A program made the translations under genes and the position numbers. A DNA stretch of 14,062 nucleotides from an uncultured Clostridium sp. (GTDB lineage Bacteria > Bacillota > Clostridia > Lachnospirales > Lachnospiraceae): the NCBI GenBank assembly GCA_900551135.1, contig URUX01000052.1, positions 1 through 14,062 on the forward strand, written 5' to 3'. The notes under the pieces were generated by a model. That model was given only the letters and a program-made list of their open reading frames with translations. It did no database searches and had not been told where the DNA came from. This document shows positions 1 to 6,307 of the stretch, in pieces. Positions within the stretch are counted from its first letter, which is position 1, and each line of letters opens with the position of its first letter.

Positions 1-61
1 CTACAGCGGCAAATATAGCTGCTTTTACTGCGTATCCAATAAAACTGCTTACAAATCCCAT
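1..61 (-). CDS. Small hydrophobic protein, N-terminus only (runs off window)
   Basis: The frame opens at an ATG at 61 and stays open to the window edge. It encodes 20 residues beginning MGFVSSFIGYAVKAA and continuing IFAAV, which looks like the start of a transmembrane helix. I chose this start because a GAGGAGG Shine-Dalgarno sequence lies 9 nt upstream. An out-of-frame ATG at 70 is only 2 nt from that site and would give a less hydrophobic peptide. A good sigma-A-type promoter (115-143) sits just upstream, so the gene is probably transcribed on its own. I cannot assign a function. A short single-span membrane protein is the likeliest reading, but the length is unknown because the rest lies outside the window. 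Confidence 0.55.
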   Translation of the reverse strand, partial: MGFVSSFIGYAVKAAIFAAV

Positions 62-114
62 TCGCCATAACCTCCTCGTCAGGCTGCTTTTTGCAGCTCT
101 TATCCATTCTTTAT

Positions 115-143
115 ATCCTATCATACGAAAAATCATTTATCAA
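115..143 (-). promoter_or_regulatory. Sigma-A-type promoter for the left-edge small gene
   Basis: On the minus strand a -35 box TTGATA (138-143) is separated by 17 nt from a -10 box TAGGAT (115-120). The TGA just before the -10 gives an extended -10 (TGn). The match to consensus is 5/6 and 4/6. The predicted start is near 108, leaving a leader of about 47 nt that holds a 5-bp hairpin (GCTGC/GCAGC, 83-97) ahead of the Shine-Dalgarno site. The upstream gene's terminator (182-220) lies before the promoter, which fits an independent transcription unit. Confidence 0.6.
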
Positions 144-173
144 GTAGGGAAACCATTTTTTCTGCTGTTATAC

Positions 174-220
174 TGGAAAACGGGAGAACCGCCGGTTTCA
201 ATATCACCCGCGGTTCTCCC
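174..220 (-). terminator. Intrinsic terminator after the LprI-like gene
   Basis: A perfect 11-bp GC-rich stem, GGGAGAACCGC (182-192) with GCGGTTCTCCC (210-220), encloses a 17-nt loop. On the minus strand it is followed by GTTTTCC. It lies about 30 nt past the stop codon of the gene at 252-1130. The T-tract is short but the stem is strong. Confidence 0.75.
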
Positions 221-251
221 ATTTCTCCTGTTCGTATTCTCAATAAAGGTA

Positions 252-1130
252 TCATTGCAGATAATTCCGATAACTCTCCAGCAAATCATAGGCTCTCTGC
301 CTGGTAGATGCTGCCAGGGAAGCCGTATACTCGGCACTTTCGATGGAACCTCCGCTGGTCTTGGGAGCGGCTTTTTCGGCGGCAGCGTCCCTGGTATTCA
401 TCCACTGACGCTGATCTCTGGCCAATGCCGTCTCTTCGTCAGAATTAAGCTTATCCATAATCTGCATATAAATACTGCTTAATTCCGTTTCCCACAGCTT
501 CAGTTCCGTCTCTGACAGTGCTTTTATGGAATACGCTGTCGATTCCACCTGACTGTCCCGCATCTGCTGAATCTGGTTATCCAGTTCCTCCAGACGTTTT
601 TTGCTCTGGAGGTAATAAGAAACTTCCGCCGTTTCCAAAAGGGCGGTTTCGTTCAGGGAACTTTCATAAACTGGGGCAGACTGCTTTGCTGCCTCTGGTA
701 ATGCCTCCGGCTCTGCCTGTACCGGGGCGATAAGATTTTCCGCACCAACTGCCGACTCCGGCAAAGCTTCCTGTTCTGAAAGTTCTGCCTCATCTGCTGC
801 AGCGTCAGAAACTGCTGGTTCTGCGCTAAAGGCCGCTGCAACAGGTTCTTCCAAGCTCTGCTTTGGCTCAGGTTCCCCTGAAGATTCTGTTTGTTCTGCA
901 GAATCCGCTGGAGGCATGACTGCACTTCTTAACACAGGTTCCGGCTCTGCCGCTGTCACGGTATCTGACGGCATATCTGCCAGAATCTGTTCCGGCATTG
1001 TTTCTGCAATATCCTCCACTACGTACATCTGCTCCTGCTTTGTTATATAATGATTCGTATAGGCGGTAATCGAGGTGCCGGCTACGATAATCCCGGCAAC
1101 CAGGGCCAGCCTTTTCCAGCTTTTTGCCAT
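252..1130 (-). CDS. Membrane-anchored protein with LprI/DUF1311-like C-terminal domain
   Basis: This is a 292-residue protein. Residues about 7-26 form one hydrophobic segment after a short basic N-terminus, so it is probably a signal anchor or signal peptide with most of the protein outside the membrane. There is no lipobox cysteine. Residues about 38-165 are low complexity and rich in Ala, Glu and Pro, with several AEPE/GEPEP-like units, and look like a disordered acidic spacer. Residues about 170-292 are charged and helical. The stretch from ELKLWETELSSIY through RDQRQWMNTRD and SAEYTASLAASTRQRAYDL resembles the DUF1311/LprI family (lysozyme-inhibitor-like): repeated-residue tail, QxxWxxxRD core, and a final 'xxxTxxRAxxL' helix. 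The Cys pairs seen in many LprI proteins are absent, so lysozyme inhibition cannot be assumed. The Shine-Dalgarno site (AAAGGG) is only moderate. A cell-envelope role is likely; the exact function is unknown. Confidence 0.75.
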   Translation of the reverse strand: MAKSWKRLALVAGIIVAGTSITAYTNHYITKQEQMYVVEDIAETMPEQILADMPSDTVTAAEPEPVLRSAVMPPADSAEQTESSGEPEPKQSLEEPVAAAFSAEPAVSDAAADEAELSEQEALPESAVGAENLIAPVQAEPEALPEAAKQSAPVYESSLNETALLETAEVSYYLQSKKRLEELDNQIQQMRDSQVESTAYSIKALSETELKLWETELSSIYMQIMDKLNSDEETALARDQRQWMNTRDAAAEKAAPKTSGGSIESAEYTASLAASTRQRAYDLLESYRNYLQ

Positions 1131-1167
1131 TCCAGTCCCTTTCTGCTGCTGTTTCTTTGGGCGTTTC

Positions 1168-1206
1168 TCTTACTAATAGTAAGATAACACACTTTTCCCG
1201 GAAAAG
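1168..1206 (-). promoter_or_regulatory. Two adjacent palindromes upstream of the LprI-like gene
   Basis: The gap between rnhA and the LprI-like gene holds a perfect 17-bp odd palindrome (TCTTACTAATAGTAAGA, 1168-1184) and a 15-bp one (CTTTTCCCGGAAAAG, 1192-1206), with centres 23 nt apart. A 9-nt direct repeat GCGTAATAT occurs at 1224-1232 and 1245-1253, a 21-nt period. No convincing -35/-10 pair was found; TTACAA-N17-TATTCT on the minus strand is the best candidate and is weak. These elements could be operators or 5' UTR hairpins. Neither palindrome has a T-tract, so a terminator is unlikely. Confidence 0.35.
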
Positions 1207-1255
1207 GAATAGAATACAAAAAAGCGTAATATATTGTAAGGTTTGCGTAATATTT

Positions 1256-1735
1256 TTAAGAAACACCTGGATCGACCAGCAGATTGTCTCCCAGCGCAGC
1301 CTCAACCGCCATTTTATCACACCGTTCATTTTCCGGATGGCCTGCGTGGCCTTTTACCCAGATAAAGGTAACCTGATGGGGTTCCTTGGCCTTTAAAAGC
1401 CGTTTCCATAAATCGATATTCTTTACCGGACCGGACTTACCCCGAACCCAGTTGTGAGCCACCCAGCTGTCAATCCATTTTTGATTAAATGCATCAATTA
1501 AATACTTGGAATCGGAATAAAGTTCCACCTGGCAGGGGCGGTTTAACGCTTCCAGTCCCATAATGGCAGCCAGCAGTTCCATCCGGTTATTGGTTGTTTT
1601 TACAAATCCCGCAGACATGGTCTTTTCATGAAGGGTTCCGGAAGAATCCGTAAAATGGAGAACAACTCCGTAACCTCCTGGTCCGTCCGGATTTCCTCTG
1701 GCAGACCCATCCGTGTAAATTTGTACCTTAGTCAT
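1256..1735 (-). CDS. rnhA: Ribonuclease HI
   Basis: RNase HI cleaves the RNA strand of RNA:DNA hybrids, such as R-loops and primer remnants, in the cytoplasm. The 159-residue product matches the usual size of single-domain bacterial RNase HI and lacks the N-terminal hybrid-binding domain. The metal-binding residues are visible: D9 in YTDGSARGNPD, E53 in NNRMEL, D75 in YSDSKY and D140 in NERCDKMA. The flexible-loop histidine is H130 in VKGHAGHPEN. The basic/Trp handle region (W87-W96) is also present. I start at 1735 because AGGAG lies 8 nt upstream. The longer frame from 1759 would add 8 residues that are not conserved and would overlap the upstream gene. It begins 11 nt after the beta-CASP gene ends, so the two are very likely co-transcribed. 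No clear terminator follows it. Confidence 0.95.
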   Translation of the reverse strand: MTKVQIYTDGSARGNPDGPGGYGVVLHFTDSSGTLHEKTMSAGFVKTTNNRMELLAAIMGLEALNRPCQVELYSDSKYLIDAFNQKWIDSWVAHNWVRGKSGPVKNIDLWKRLLKAKEPHQVTFIWVKGHAGHPENERCDKMAVEAALGDNLLVDPGVS

Positions 1736-1746
1736 TGTTTTATCTC

Positions 1747-3348
1747 CTATCTGTCCCATTTATCGCATAAAGCATGGATCTGATCCGCAAATTTGGCCAA
1801 ATCCTTATTGGCCCCGCCTTCATTGTGGCGGATAACCTGAAGAAGCCGCTCTCCGGCTGCAACCAGCCTTGCATAAACACCAAAGGCTTTCCTCTGGGCT
1901 GCCCTGGCTTTGCTCACCGGCATTCCAGCAGTTTCCGTAATCCACTGGTTGGCAGCCAGGTCAAATACGGAACCGGAAAATGGCGCTTCAGCCCGAAATC
2001 CGTACTCGTCCTGCAAGGTCATGGCAAAGTTTGTACATACCGTATCTTCTCCATGTACCATAAAGATCCGATCCGGCTTCCGCTCAAACGCTGTAATCCA
2101 TTCCAGAAGCCCGTTCCGGTCTGCGTGACCGCTTAATCCTTCCACGTTGACGATTCTGGCTTCTACATCAATCGTCTCTCCAAACAGTTTTACCGTCTTT
2201 CCGCCTTCTACCAGCGTCCGTCCCAGCGTTCCCTCTGCCTGATATCCGGCAAATACAACGGTACTTTCCGGTCTCCACAAATTGTGTTTTAAATGATGGC
2301 GGATACGTCCTGCATCACACATGCCTGCTGCGGAAATAATAACCTTTGGCTTGGGGTCAAAGTTGATGTTCTTTGATTCTTCACTGGTAATGGATAATTT
2401 CAGTCCCGGAAAACCAATGGGATTGATCCCGCGGCGTACCAGAGCCTGCGTTTCCTCATCATAACATTCCAGTTCATTTTCTTTAAATACCTGTGTGGCT
2501 TCTACCGCCATAGGGCTGTCCACATATACATCAAAGTGGCCGTGGCCTGTAACCAGCCCCTGTTCCTTAATGCTTCGGATAAAATACAGGAGTTCCTGGG
2601 TTCTTCCTACCGCAAAGGCCGGAATGACGACATTGCCGCCTTTGTCCAGCGTGCTCTGGATAATGTCAGCCAGTTCCTGGATATGATCGGTTCCCATTTT
2701 GTGATACCGGTCTCCATAGGTACATTCCATTAAAACGTAATCCGCATCCCGGATGTACTGGGGATCCCGGATAAGCGGCTTATTTTTATTTCCAATATCA
2801 CCGGAAAATACCAGCTTCTTTTCTACTCCTTCTTCCCTGACCCAAACCTCAATGGAAGCGGAACCCAGAAGATGGCCTGCATCAATAAAGCGGACTGCAA
2901 ATTCATCACAGAATTCCACATTTTCTCCATATCGGCATGGCTTAAACAGTTTTAATACTCCAATGGCATCATTCATGTCATAAATGGGCGGCACTTCCGG
3001 CTGGCCTGCCCGGCGGGCTTTTCTGTTTTTCCATTCAGCCTCCATTTCCTGAATGTGGGCAGAATCCTTTAACATAATATCACATAAATCCGTGGTAGCA
3101 TCTGTAGCAATTACCGCACCTCTGAATCCTTTTGCATAAATCAAGGGCAGATGTCCGGCATGATCGATGTGGGCGTGGGTCAGCAGTACATAATCGATTT
3201 CGGAATAACTGACCGGAAGTTCTGCATTTTCATAAACATTTACTCCCTGTTCCATACCGCAGTCAATCAGGATCTTCTTTTCTCCGACTTCCAGATAATG
3301 GCAGCTGCCGGTAACTTCGTGATCCGCACCGATAAACATTAACTTCAT
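1747..3348 (-). CDS. MBL-fold/beta-CASP RNA-processing enzyme (CPSF73-like)
   Basis: This 533-residue cytoplasmic protein combines a metallo-beta-lactamase domain with a beta-CASP domain, the architecture of RNA endo/exonucleases such as CPSF73 and bacterial TTHA0252-type RNases. The zinc motif THAHIDHAG (H58, H60, D62, H63) is intact, and DAGHLLGSA and FSGDIG supply further metal ligands. Beta-CASP signatures follow: VIPAFAVGRTQE, VDSPMA, ISAAGMCDAGRIRHHL and GYQAEGTLGR. The RNA-specificity (RMMBL) end contains GLSGHADR (H408) and VHGE (H432). After about residue 476 comes a helical basic tail of about 58 residues that is longer than in the minimal family. The Shine-Dalgarno sequence AGGAGGGG sits 4 nt before the ATG. 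Unlike RNase J it lacks the extended C-terminal region, and its natural substrate is not known. It is the first gene of an operon with rnhA behind a structured leader (3349-3441). Confidence 0.9.
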   Translation of the reverse strand: MKLMFIGADHEVTGSCHYLEVGEKKILIDCGMEQGVNVYENAELPVSYSEIDYVLLTHAHIDHAGHLPLIYAKGFRGAVIATDATTDLCDIMLKDSAHIQEMEAEWKNRKARRAGQPEVPPIYDMNDAIGVLKLFKPCRYGENVEFCDEFAVRFIDAGHLLGSASIEVWVREEGVEKKLVFSGDIGNKNKPLIRDPQYIRDADYVLMECTYGDRYHKMGTDHIQELADIIQSTLDKGGNVVIPAFAVGRTQELLYFIRSIKEQGLVTGHGHFDVYVDSPMAVEATQVFKENELECYDEETQALVRRGINPIGFPGLKLSITSEESKNINFDPKPKVIISAAGMCDAGRIRHHLKHNLWRPESTVVFAGYQAEGTLGRTLVEGGKTVKLFGETIDVEARIVNVEGLSGHADRNGLLEWITAFERKPDRIFMVHGEDTVCTNFAMTLQDEYGFRAEAPFSGSVFDLAANQWITETAGMPVSKARAAQRKAFGVYARLVAAGERLLQVIRHNEGGANKDLAKFADQIHALCDKWDR

Positions 3349-3357
3349 AGAACCCCT

Positions 3358-3425
3358 CCTGTCAAAATATCTGCTGAAAAAATAGAGACAGGAAATCCTC
3401 TGTATATCCAGAAAACCCCCTGTCT
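3358..3425 (-). terminator. Terminator after spoIVA, within the beta-CASP gene leader
   Basis: On the minus strand AGACAGG (3419-3425) pairs with CCTGTCT (3386-3392), with a smaller inner stem TCTG/CAGA, followed by CTATTTTTT (3377-3384). This is a standard intrinsic terminator placed 36 nt after the spoIVA stop. It also lies inside the leader of the next gene, because a promoter (3448-3476) sits upstream of it and only about 28 nt separate the T-tract from the beta-CASP start codon. A third complementary element, TGACAGG (3358-3364), overlaps the Shine-Dalgarno site and can pair with CCTGTC. The hairpin may therefore act as an attenuator as well as a terminator. Confidence 0.7.
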
Positions 3426-3447
3426 TGTCACATCTCTTTATGAGGTC

Positions 3448-3476
3448 ATTATATCATACTTCAGATTATAATGCAA
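3448..3476 (-). promoter_or_regulatory. Extended -10 promoter for the beta-CASP/rnhA operon
   Basis: On the minus strand a perfect -10 TATAAT (3448-3453) is preceded by TGA, an extended -10 element. It lies 17 nt from a weak -35, TTGCAT (3471-3476). The -35 falls within the last codons of spoIVA and the -10 lies just past its stop. The predicted transcription start is near 3441, giving a leader of about 93 nt that includes the hairpin at 3386-3425. Confidence 0.6.
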
Positions 3477-4942
3477 ATCATACCTCCATTGCTGTCGTTA
3501 ATTATTTTCTGCAGCGTGTCCTGAAGCTTCATCTGACAGTCCTCCGTAAGCTGGGAGATTTTGGCCTGTATTCCGTCTTCTACAATCTGCTCTACGGATT
3601 TGCCGAAAATATTGGTTTCCCAGACACCTCCGTCTCCGTTCTGGCTGCTGCTTTTAATATAATCAATTAAATCGTTTGCCTGCTGTTCACTCCCCACAAT
3701 TGGAGCGATTTCTGTTTCAATATGGGCTTTAATCAGATTGATGGACGGCGCCTGAGCCTTCATTTTTACCCCGTACTTATTGCCATGCCGAATGACCTGG
3801 GGCTCATCCAGCACAATTTCTGACCGTTCCGGAGTCACCACCCCATACCCCTTCATCCTCACCTGATTCATGGCATTTTCCACTTTTTGATATTCCTTCT
3901 GCATGTGGGCCAGGCTGCTAAGGGTCTGCATCAGTTCATATTCCCCGGTAATTGGAAGTCCAACGTAATCGCTTAAAGTCTGATAATAATACTTATCATC
4001 TACCTGAATGTCCATGGCTACCGAACCATCTGCCATATTCATTTCCCTGAGGCGCAGAAAACCGATCGGCTCATCCTCTCCTGCCAATGCCTGTTTCCCA
4101 GAAGTTACTTCTTTCATATAACCGGTTTTCTGAATCGTATCCCTGGCCTTTTCAATGAGTTTTTCTTTCAGCCAGTGGGAAGGCGGCAGCAGTTCCAGCC
4201 ATTTTGGAATATAAAAATCTACTTCTGTTACCGGAAATTCTTTTAACACCTTTTCCAGAATATGATTAACATCTTCTTTTTTCAGCTGTTCACAGTTTAC
4301 CGGCATGACAGCAACACCATACTCATGTTCCAGTTCTTCTGCCAGTTTTATACTTTCTTCAGAATAAGGACGTTCACAGTTTAAGAGAATGATAAATGGT
4401 TTCCCCATTGCCTTTAACTCTTCTACTGCAGTCTGTTCCCCTGCTATGTATCCGGCACGCTTAATGTCCCCAAAGGAGCCATCTGTAGTCACCACAATTC
4501 CTATGGTAGAATGATCGGTAATCACCTTCCTGGTTCCGATTTCCGCAGCTCTGGTAAATGGAATTTCATGATCAAACCAGGGGGTTTTTACCATTCGTTC
4601 TGCATCATTTTCAATATGTCCTGCCGCACCCTCTACCATAAATCCCACACAGTCAATCAGCCTTACTTTTACGGAAATCCCATCTCCCAGATGAATGTTT
4701 GCTGCTTCTTTGGGAATAAACTTTGGCTCTGTCGTCATAATGGTCTTTCCTGCCGCGCTTTGGGGAAGTTCATCGCGGCTTAAATTTCTCTGATTTTCAT
4801 CTTCTATGGCGGGAATTACCAAAAGTTCCATAAACCGTTTAATAAATGTGGATTTCCCTGTTCTGACAGGTCCCACTACACCGATATAAATGTCTCCGCC
4901 GGTTCTGGCTTCAATATCTTTGTATACATGAAAATTGTCCAT
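3461..4942 (-). CDS. spoIVA: Stage IV sporulation protein A, coat morphogenetic ATPase
   Basis: SpoIVA is made in the mother cell. It hydrolyses ATP to polymerise irreversibly on the forespore surface as the basement layer of the spore coat. The 493-residue length matches the B. subtilis protein (492). The N-terminal P-loop domain has Walker A GPVRTGKS (24-31, K30), the tandem threonines T70/T71 in the sensor region (MTTEPKF), and a Walker B-like RLIDCVG with D97. The middle and C-terminal domains follow, and the protein ends with the family's characteristic hydrophobic Ile-rich tail (MICIII), which contacts SpoVM and the membrane in B. subtilis. The Shine-Dalgarno sequence AAGGGGG is 7 nt before the ATG. 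A sigma-E-like promoter lies upstream at 4970-4998. Its presence indicates that the host makes endospores. No defect is visible. Confidence 0.97.
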   Translation of the reverse strand: MDNFHVYKDIEARTGGDIYIGVVGPVRTGKSTFIKRFMELLVIPAIEDENQRNLSRDELPQSAAGKTIMTTEPKFIPKEAANIHLGDGISVKVRLIDCVGFMVEGAAGHIENDAERMVKTPWFDHEIPFTRAAEIGTRKVITDHSTIGIVVTTDGSFGDIKRAGYIAGEQTAVEELKAMGKPFIILLNCERPYSEESIKLAEELEHEYGVAVMPVNCEQLKKEDVNHILEKVLKEFPVTEVDFYIPKWLELLPPSHWLKEKLIEKARDTIQKTGYMKEVTSGKQALAGEDEPIGFLRLREMNMADGSVAMDIQVDDKYYYQTLSDYVGLPITGEYELMQTLSSLAHMQKEYQKVENAMNQVRMKGYGVVTPERSEIVLDEPQVIRHGNKYGVKMKAQAPSINLIKAHIETEIAPIVGSEQQANDLIDYIKSSSQNGDGGVWETNIFGKSVEQIVEDGIQAKISQLTEDCQMKLQDTLQKIINDSNGGMICIII

Positions 4943-4969
4943 AAAAATACCCCCTTGCTGTGCTGATAC

Positions 4970-4998
4970 AGTATATGCAGGAGGGTATATTCTTATGA
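4970..4998 (-). promoter_or_regulatory. Sigma-E-like (mother-cell) promoter of spoIVA
   Basis: On the minus strand TCATAAG (4992-4998) is followed after 14 nt by CATATACT (4970-4977). The B. subtilis sigma-E consensus is roughly KMATATT, 14 nt, CATACAMT. The -10 matches 7 of 8 positions and the -35 keeps the KMATA core. Position and spacing fit spoIVA, a known sigma-E gene. The predicted leader is about 20 nt, just enough for the Shine-Dalgarno site. A 14-bp perfect palindrome, TGAATCCGGATTCA (4996-5009), abuts and slightly overlaps the -35. Confidence 0.7.
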
Positions 4999-5029
4999 AT
5001 CCGGATTCAGACAGGATTTTGCGGGTACG

Positions 5030-5458
5030 TTATCCTTTTGCAAGCGCCTGCCTGAGAATCCCCAGGGCTTTCTCTGCCCGTTCTTCCAGAGAATAGGTTT
5101 TAAATGACATTTTTCTCACCCGGAACACATCCAGATTGTCTTCAATTTCTGCAATTTTTATCTTCGTGGCCATGGGACTGCAGCTGATATCGTCAATATA
5201 GTCAAAATAGGTCATATCCCGTCTTCTGGTCAGCTGCTCCACCGTATCAATAATGGTTCTGGAAAATCCATAACGTTCTAAATCCCGAACCGTCATCTCC
5301 GTATCCTCCACTACGTCATGAAGGACTGCTGCGGTTTTTTCCTCTTCCGTGTCCATTTTATCCATCACCCTCATGGCATGATTGATATAGGGACTGCCGT
5401 TATCCTCTGTGATTCCATTTAGTGCGGCCGCAGCCAGTTCGATTGCTTTTTGCAGCAT
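5030..5458 (-). CDS. Small HD-domain phosphohydrolase, RelA/SpoT-type
   Basis: The 142-residue protein is a stand-alone HD domain similar to the hydrolase half of RelA/SpoT enzymes. Metal-binding motifs are visible: H27 in YINHAMRV, H47-D48 in VLHDVVEDT, and the E51-D52 pair. The fourth motif reads KIAEIEDN, so E104 stands where Rel-family proteins have the aspartate of KLADRxHN. Most related small HD proteins are candidates for nucleotide or (p)ppGpp-like phosphohydrolysis, but the substrate here cannot be read from sequence. There is no synthetase or TGS/ACT domain. The ATG at 5458 has an in-frame stop two codons upstream, so the start is well bounded; a GGGG-rich ribosome binding site lies about 10 nt away. 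It sits alone between the liv terminator and spoIVA. No clear promoter or terminator of its own was found. Confidence 0.85.
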   Translation of the reverse strand: MLQKAIELAAAALNGITEDNGSPYINHAMRVMDKMDTEEEKTAAVLHDVVEDTEMTVRDLERYGFSRTIIDTVEQLTRRRDMTYFDYIDDISCSPMATKIKIAEIEDNLDVFRVRKMSFKTYSLEERAEKALGILRQALAKG

Positions 5459-5521
5459 AAATCATCCGCCCCTTCCCCGGAAAATTCCTTTCTTTCTAAA
5501 TTCATCTTAACATAATATACG

Positions 5522-5550
5522 AAAAAAAGCCAGAATATTTCTGGCTTTTT
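5522..5550 (-). terminator. Bidirectional intrinsic terminator closing the liv operon
   Basis: A 12-bp perfect stem, AAAAAGCCAGAA (5524-5535) with TTCTGGCTTTTT (5539-5550), has a 3-nt loop and T-runs on both strands (seven T on the minus strand at 5522-5528). It lies 32 nt past the livF stop and separates the transporter operon from the HD gene. Confidence 0.9.
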
Positions 5551-5581
5551 CCTGAATATTGATAAAATTTTCTGTCAAAGC

Positions 5582-6292
5582 CTACTCACTTAAGTACGCT
5601 TTCTTAACTCTTTCATCATTCATCAGCTGGTTGGCATCTCCGCCCAGTACAATATTGCCGGTTTCCAGCACATATGCCCGATCCGCAATGGATAAGGCTT
5701 TTTTAGCATTTTGTTCTACCAGCAGAACCGTTACCCCATCTTCATTGATTTTCTGAATAATATCGAAAATCTCGTTTACATAGATGGGAGAAAGACCCAT
5801 AGAAGGTTCATCCATAACTACCAGTCTCGGGTGGCTCATCAGCGCCCGTCCCATGGCAAGCATCTGCTGCTCGCCTCCGGAAAGGGTTCCGGCCATCTGA
5901 TTTTTCCGCTCTTCCAGTCTTGGAAATCTCTGATATACCATCTTTAAGGTTTCTTCTATTTCTGCCTTGTCATTTCTGGTAAATGCTCCCAGCTTTAAAT
6001 TCTGCAGCACCGACAACTGGGCAAATACACGGCGTCCCTCCGGCACATGGGCAATTCCCATGGGAACCAGTTTGTGCCCGGCCATTTTTGTAATATCAGT
6101 TCCTTCATAAGTGATGTGTCCGGCCTTAGAAGGAATCAGACCGGTTACCGTATGCAGAATCGTGGTTTTTCCGGCTCCATTTGCACCGATTAAAGCGATA
6201 ATTTCTCCCTGATTTACATCGAAGGAAATCCCCTTAATGGCCTGGATAACGCCGTAATATACTTCCAAATCCCTGACTTCCAGCATTGCCAT
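5582..6292 (-). CDS. livF: Branched-chain amino acid ABC transporter ATP-binding protein LivF
   Basis: This is the second ATPase of the Liv/HAAT importer, working with LivG to power uptake through LivHM. The 236-residue length is typical of LivF. Walker A is GANGAGKTT (36-44), the LivF-typical segment HVPEGRRVF follows (82-90), the signature is LSGGEQQ (137-143), Walker B is LVVMDEPSMGL (from 157), and the H-loop region VLLVEQNAKKAL has Gln in place of the usual His, as is normal in LivF. AAGGAGG lies 10 nt upstream of the ATG and overlaps the livG stop. An internal ATG two codons later is an alternative start. It is the last gene of the operon and ends just before a strong terminator. Confidence 0.96.
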   Translation of the reverse strand: MAMLEVRDLEVYYGVIQAIKGISFDVNQGEIIALIGANGAGKTTILHTVTGLIPSKAGHITYEGTDITKMAGHKLVPMGIAHVPEGRRVFAQLSVLQNLKLGAFTRNDKAEIEETLKMVYQRFPRLEERKNQMAGTLSGGEQQMLAMGRALMSHPRLVVMDEPSMGLSPIYVNEIFDIIQKINEDGVTVLLVEQNAKKALSIADRAYVLETGNIVLGGDANQLMNDERVKKAYLSE

Positions 6293-6307
6293 GTTTTCAT
6301 TTCCTCC

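Noticed and set aside
868..1329. 153-residue minus-strand frame spanning the rnhA-LprI-like gap
   Set aside because: It overlaps rnhA and the LprI-like gene in another frame, has an Arg/Tyr-rich product without family features, and lacks a ribosome binding site.
5573..5578. TTGACA hexamer just past livF as a promoter for the HD gene
   Set aside because: No acceptable -10 lies 16-18 nt downstream, and the strong terminator at 5522-5550 follows immediately.
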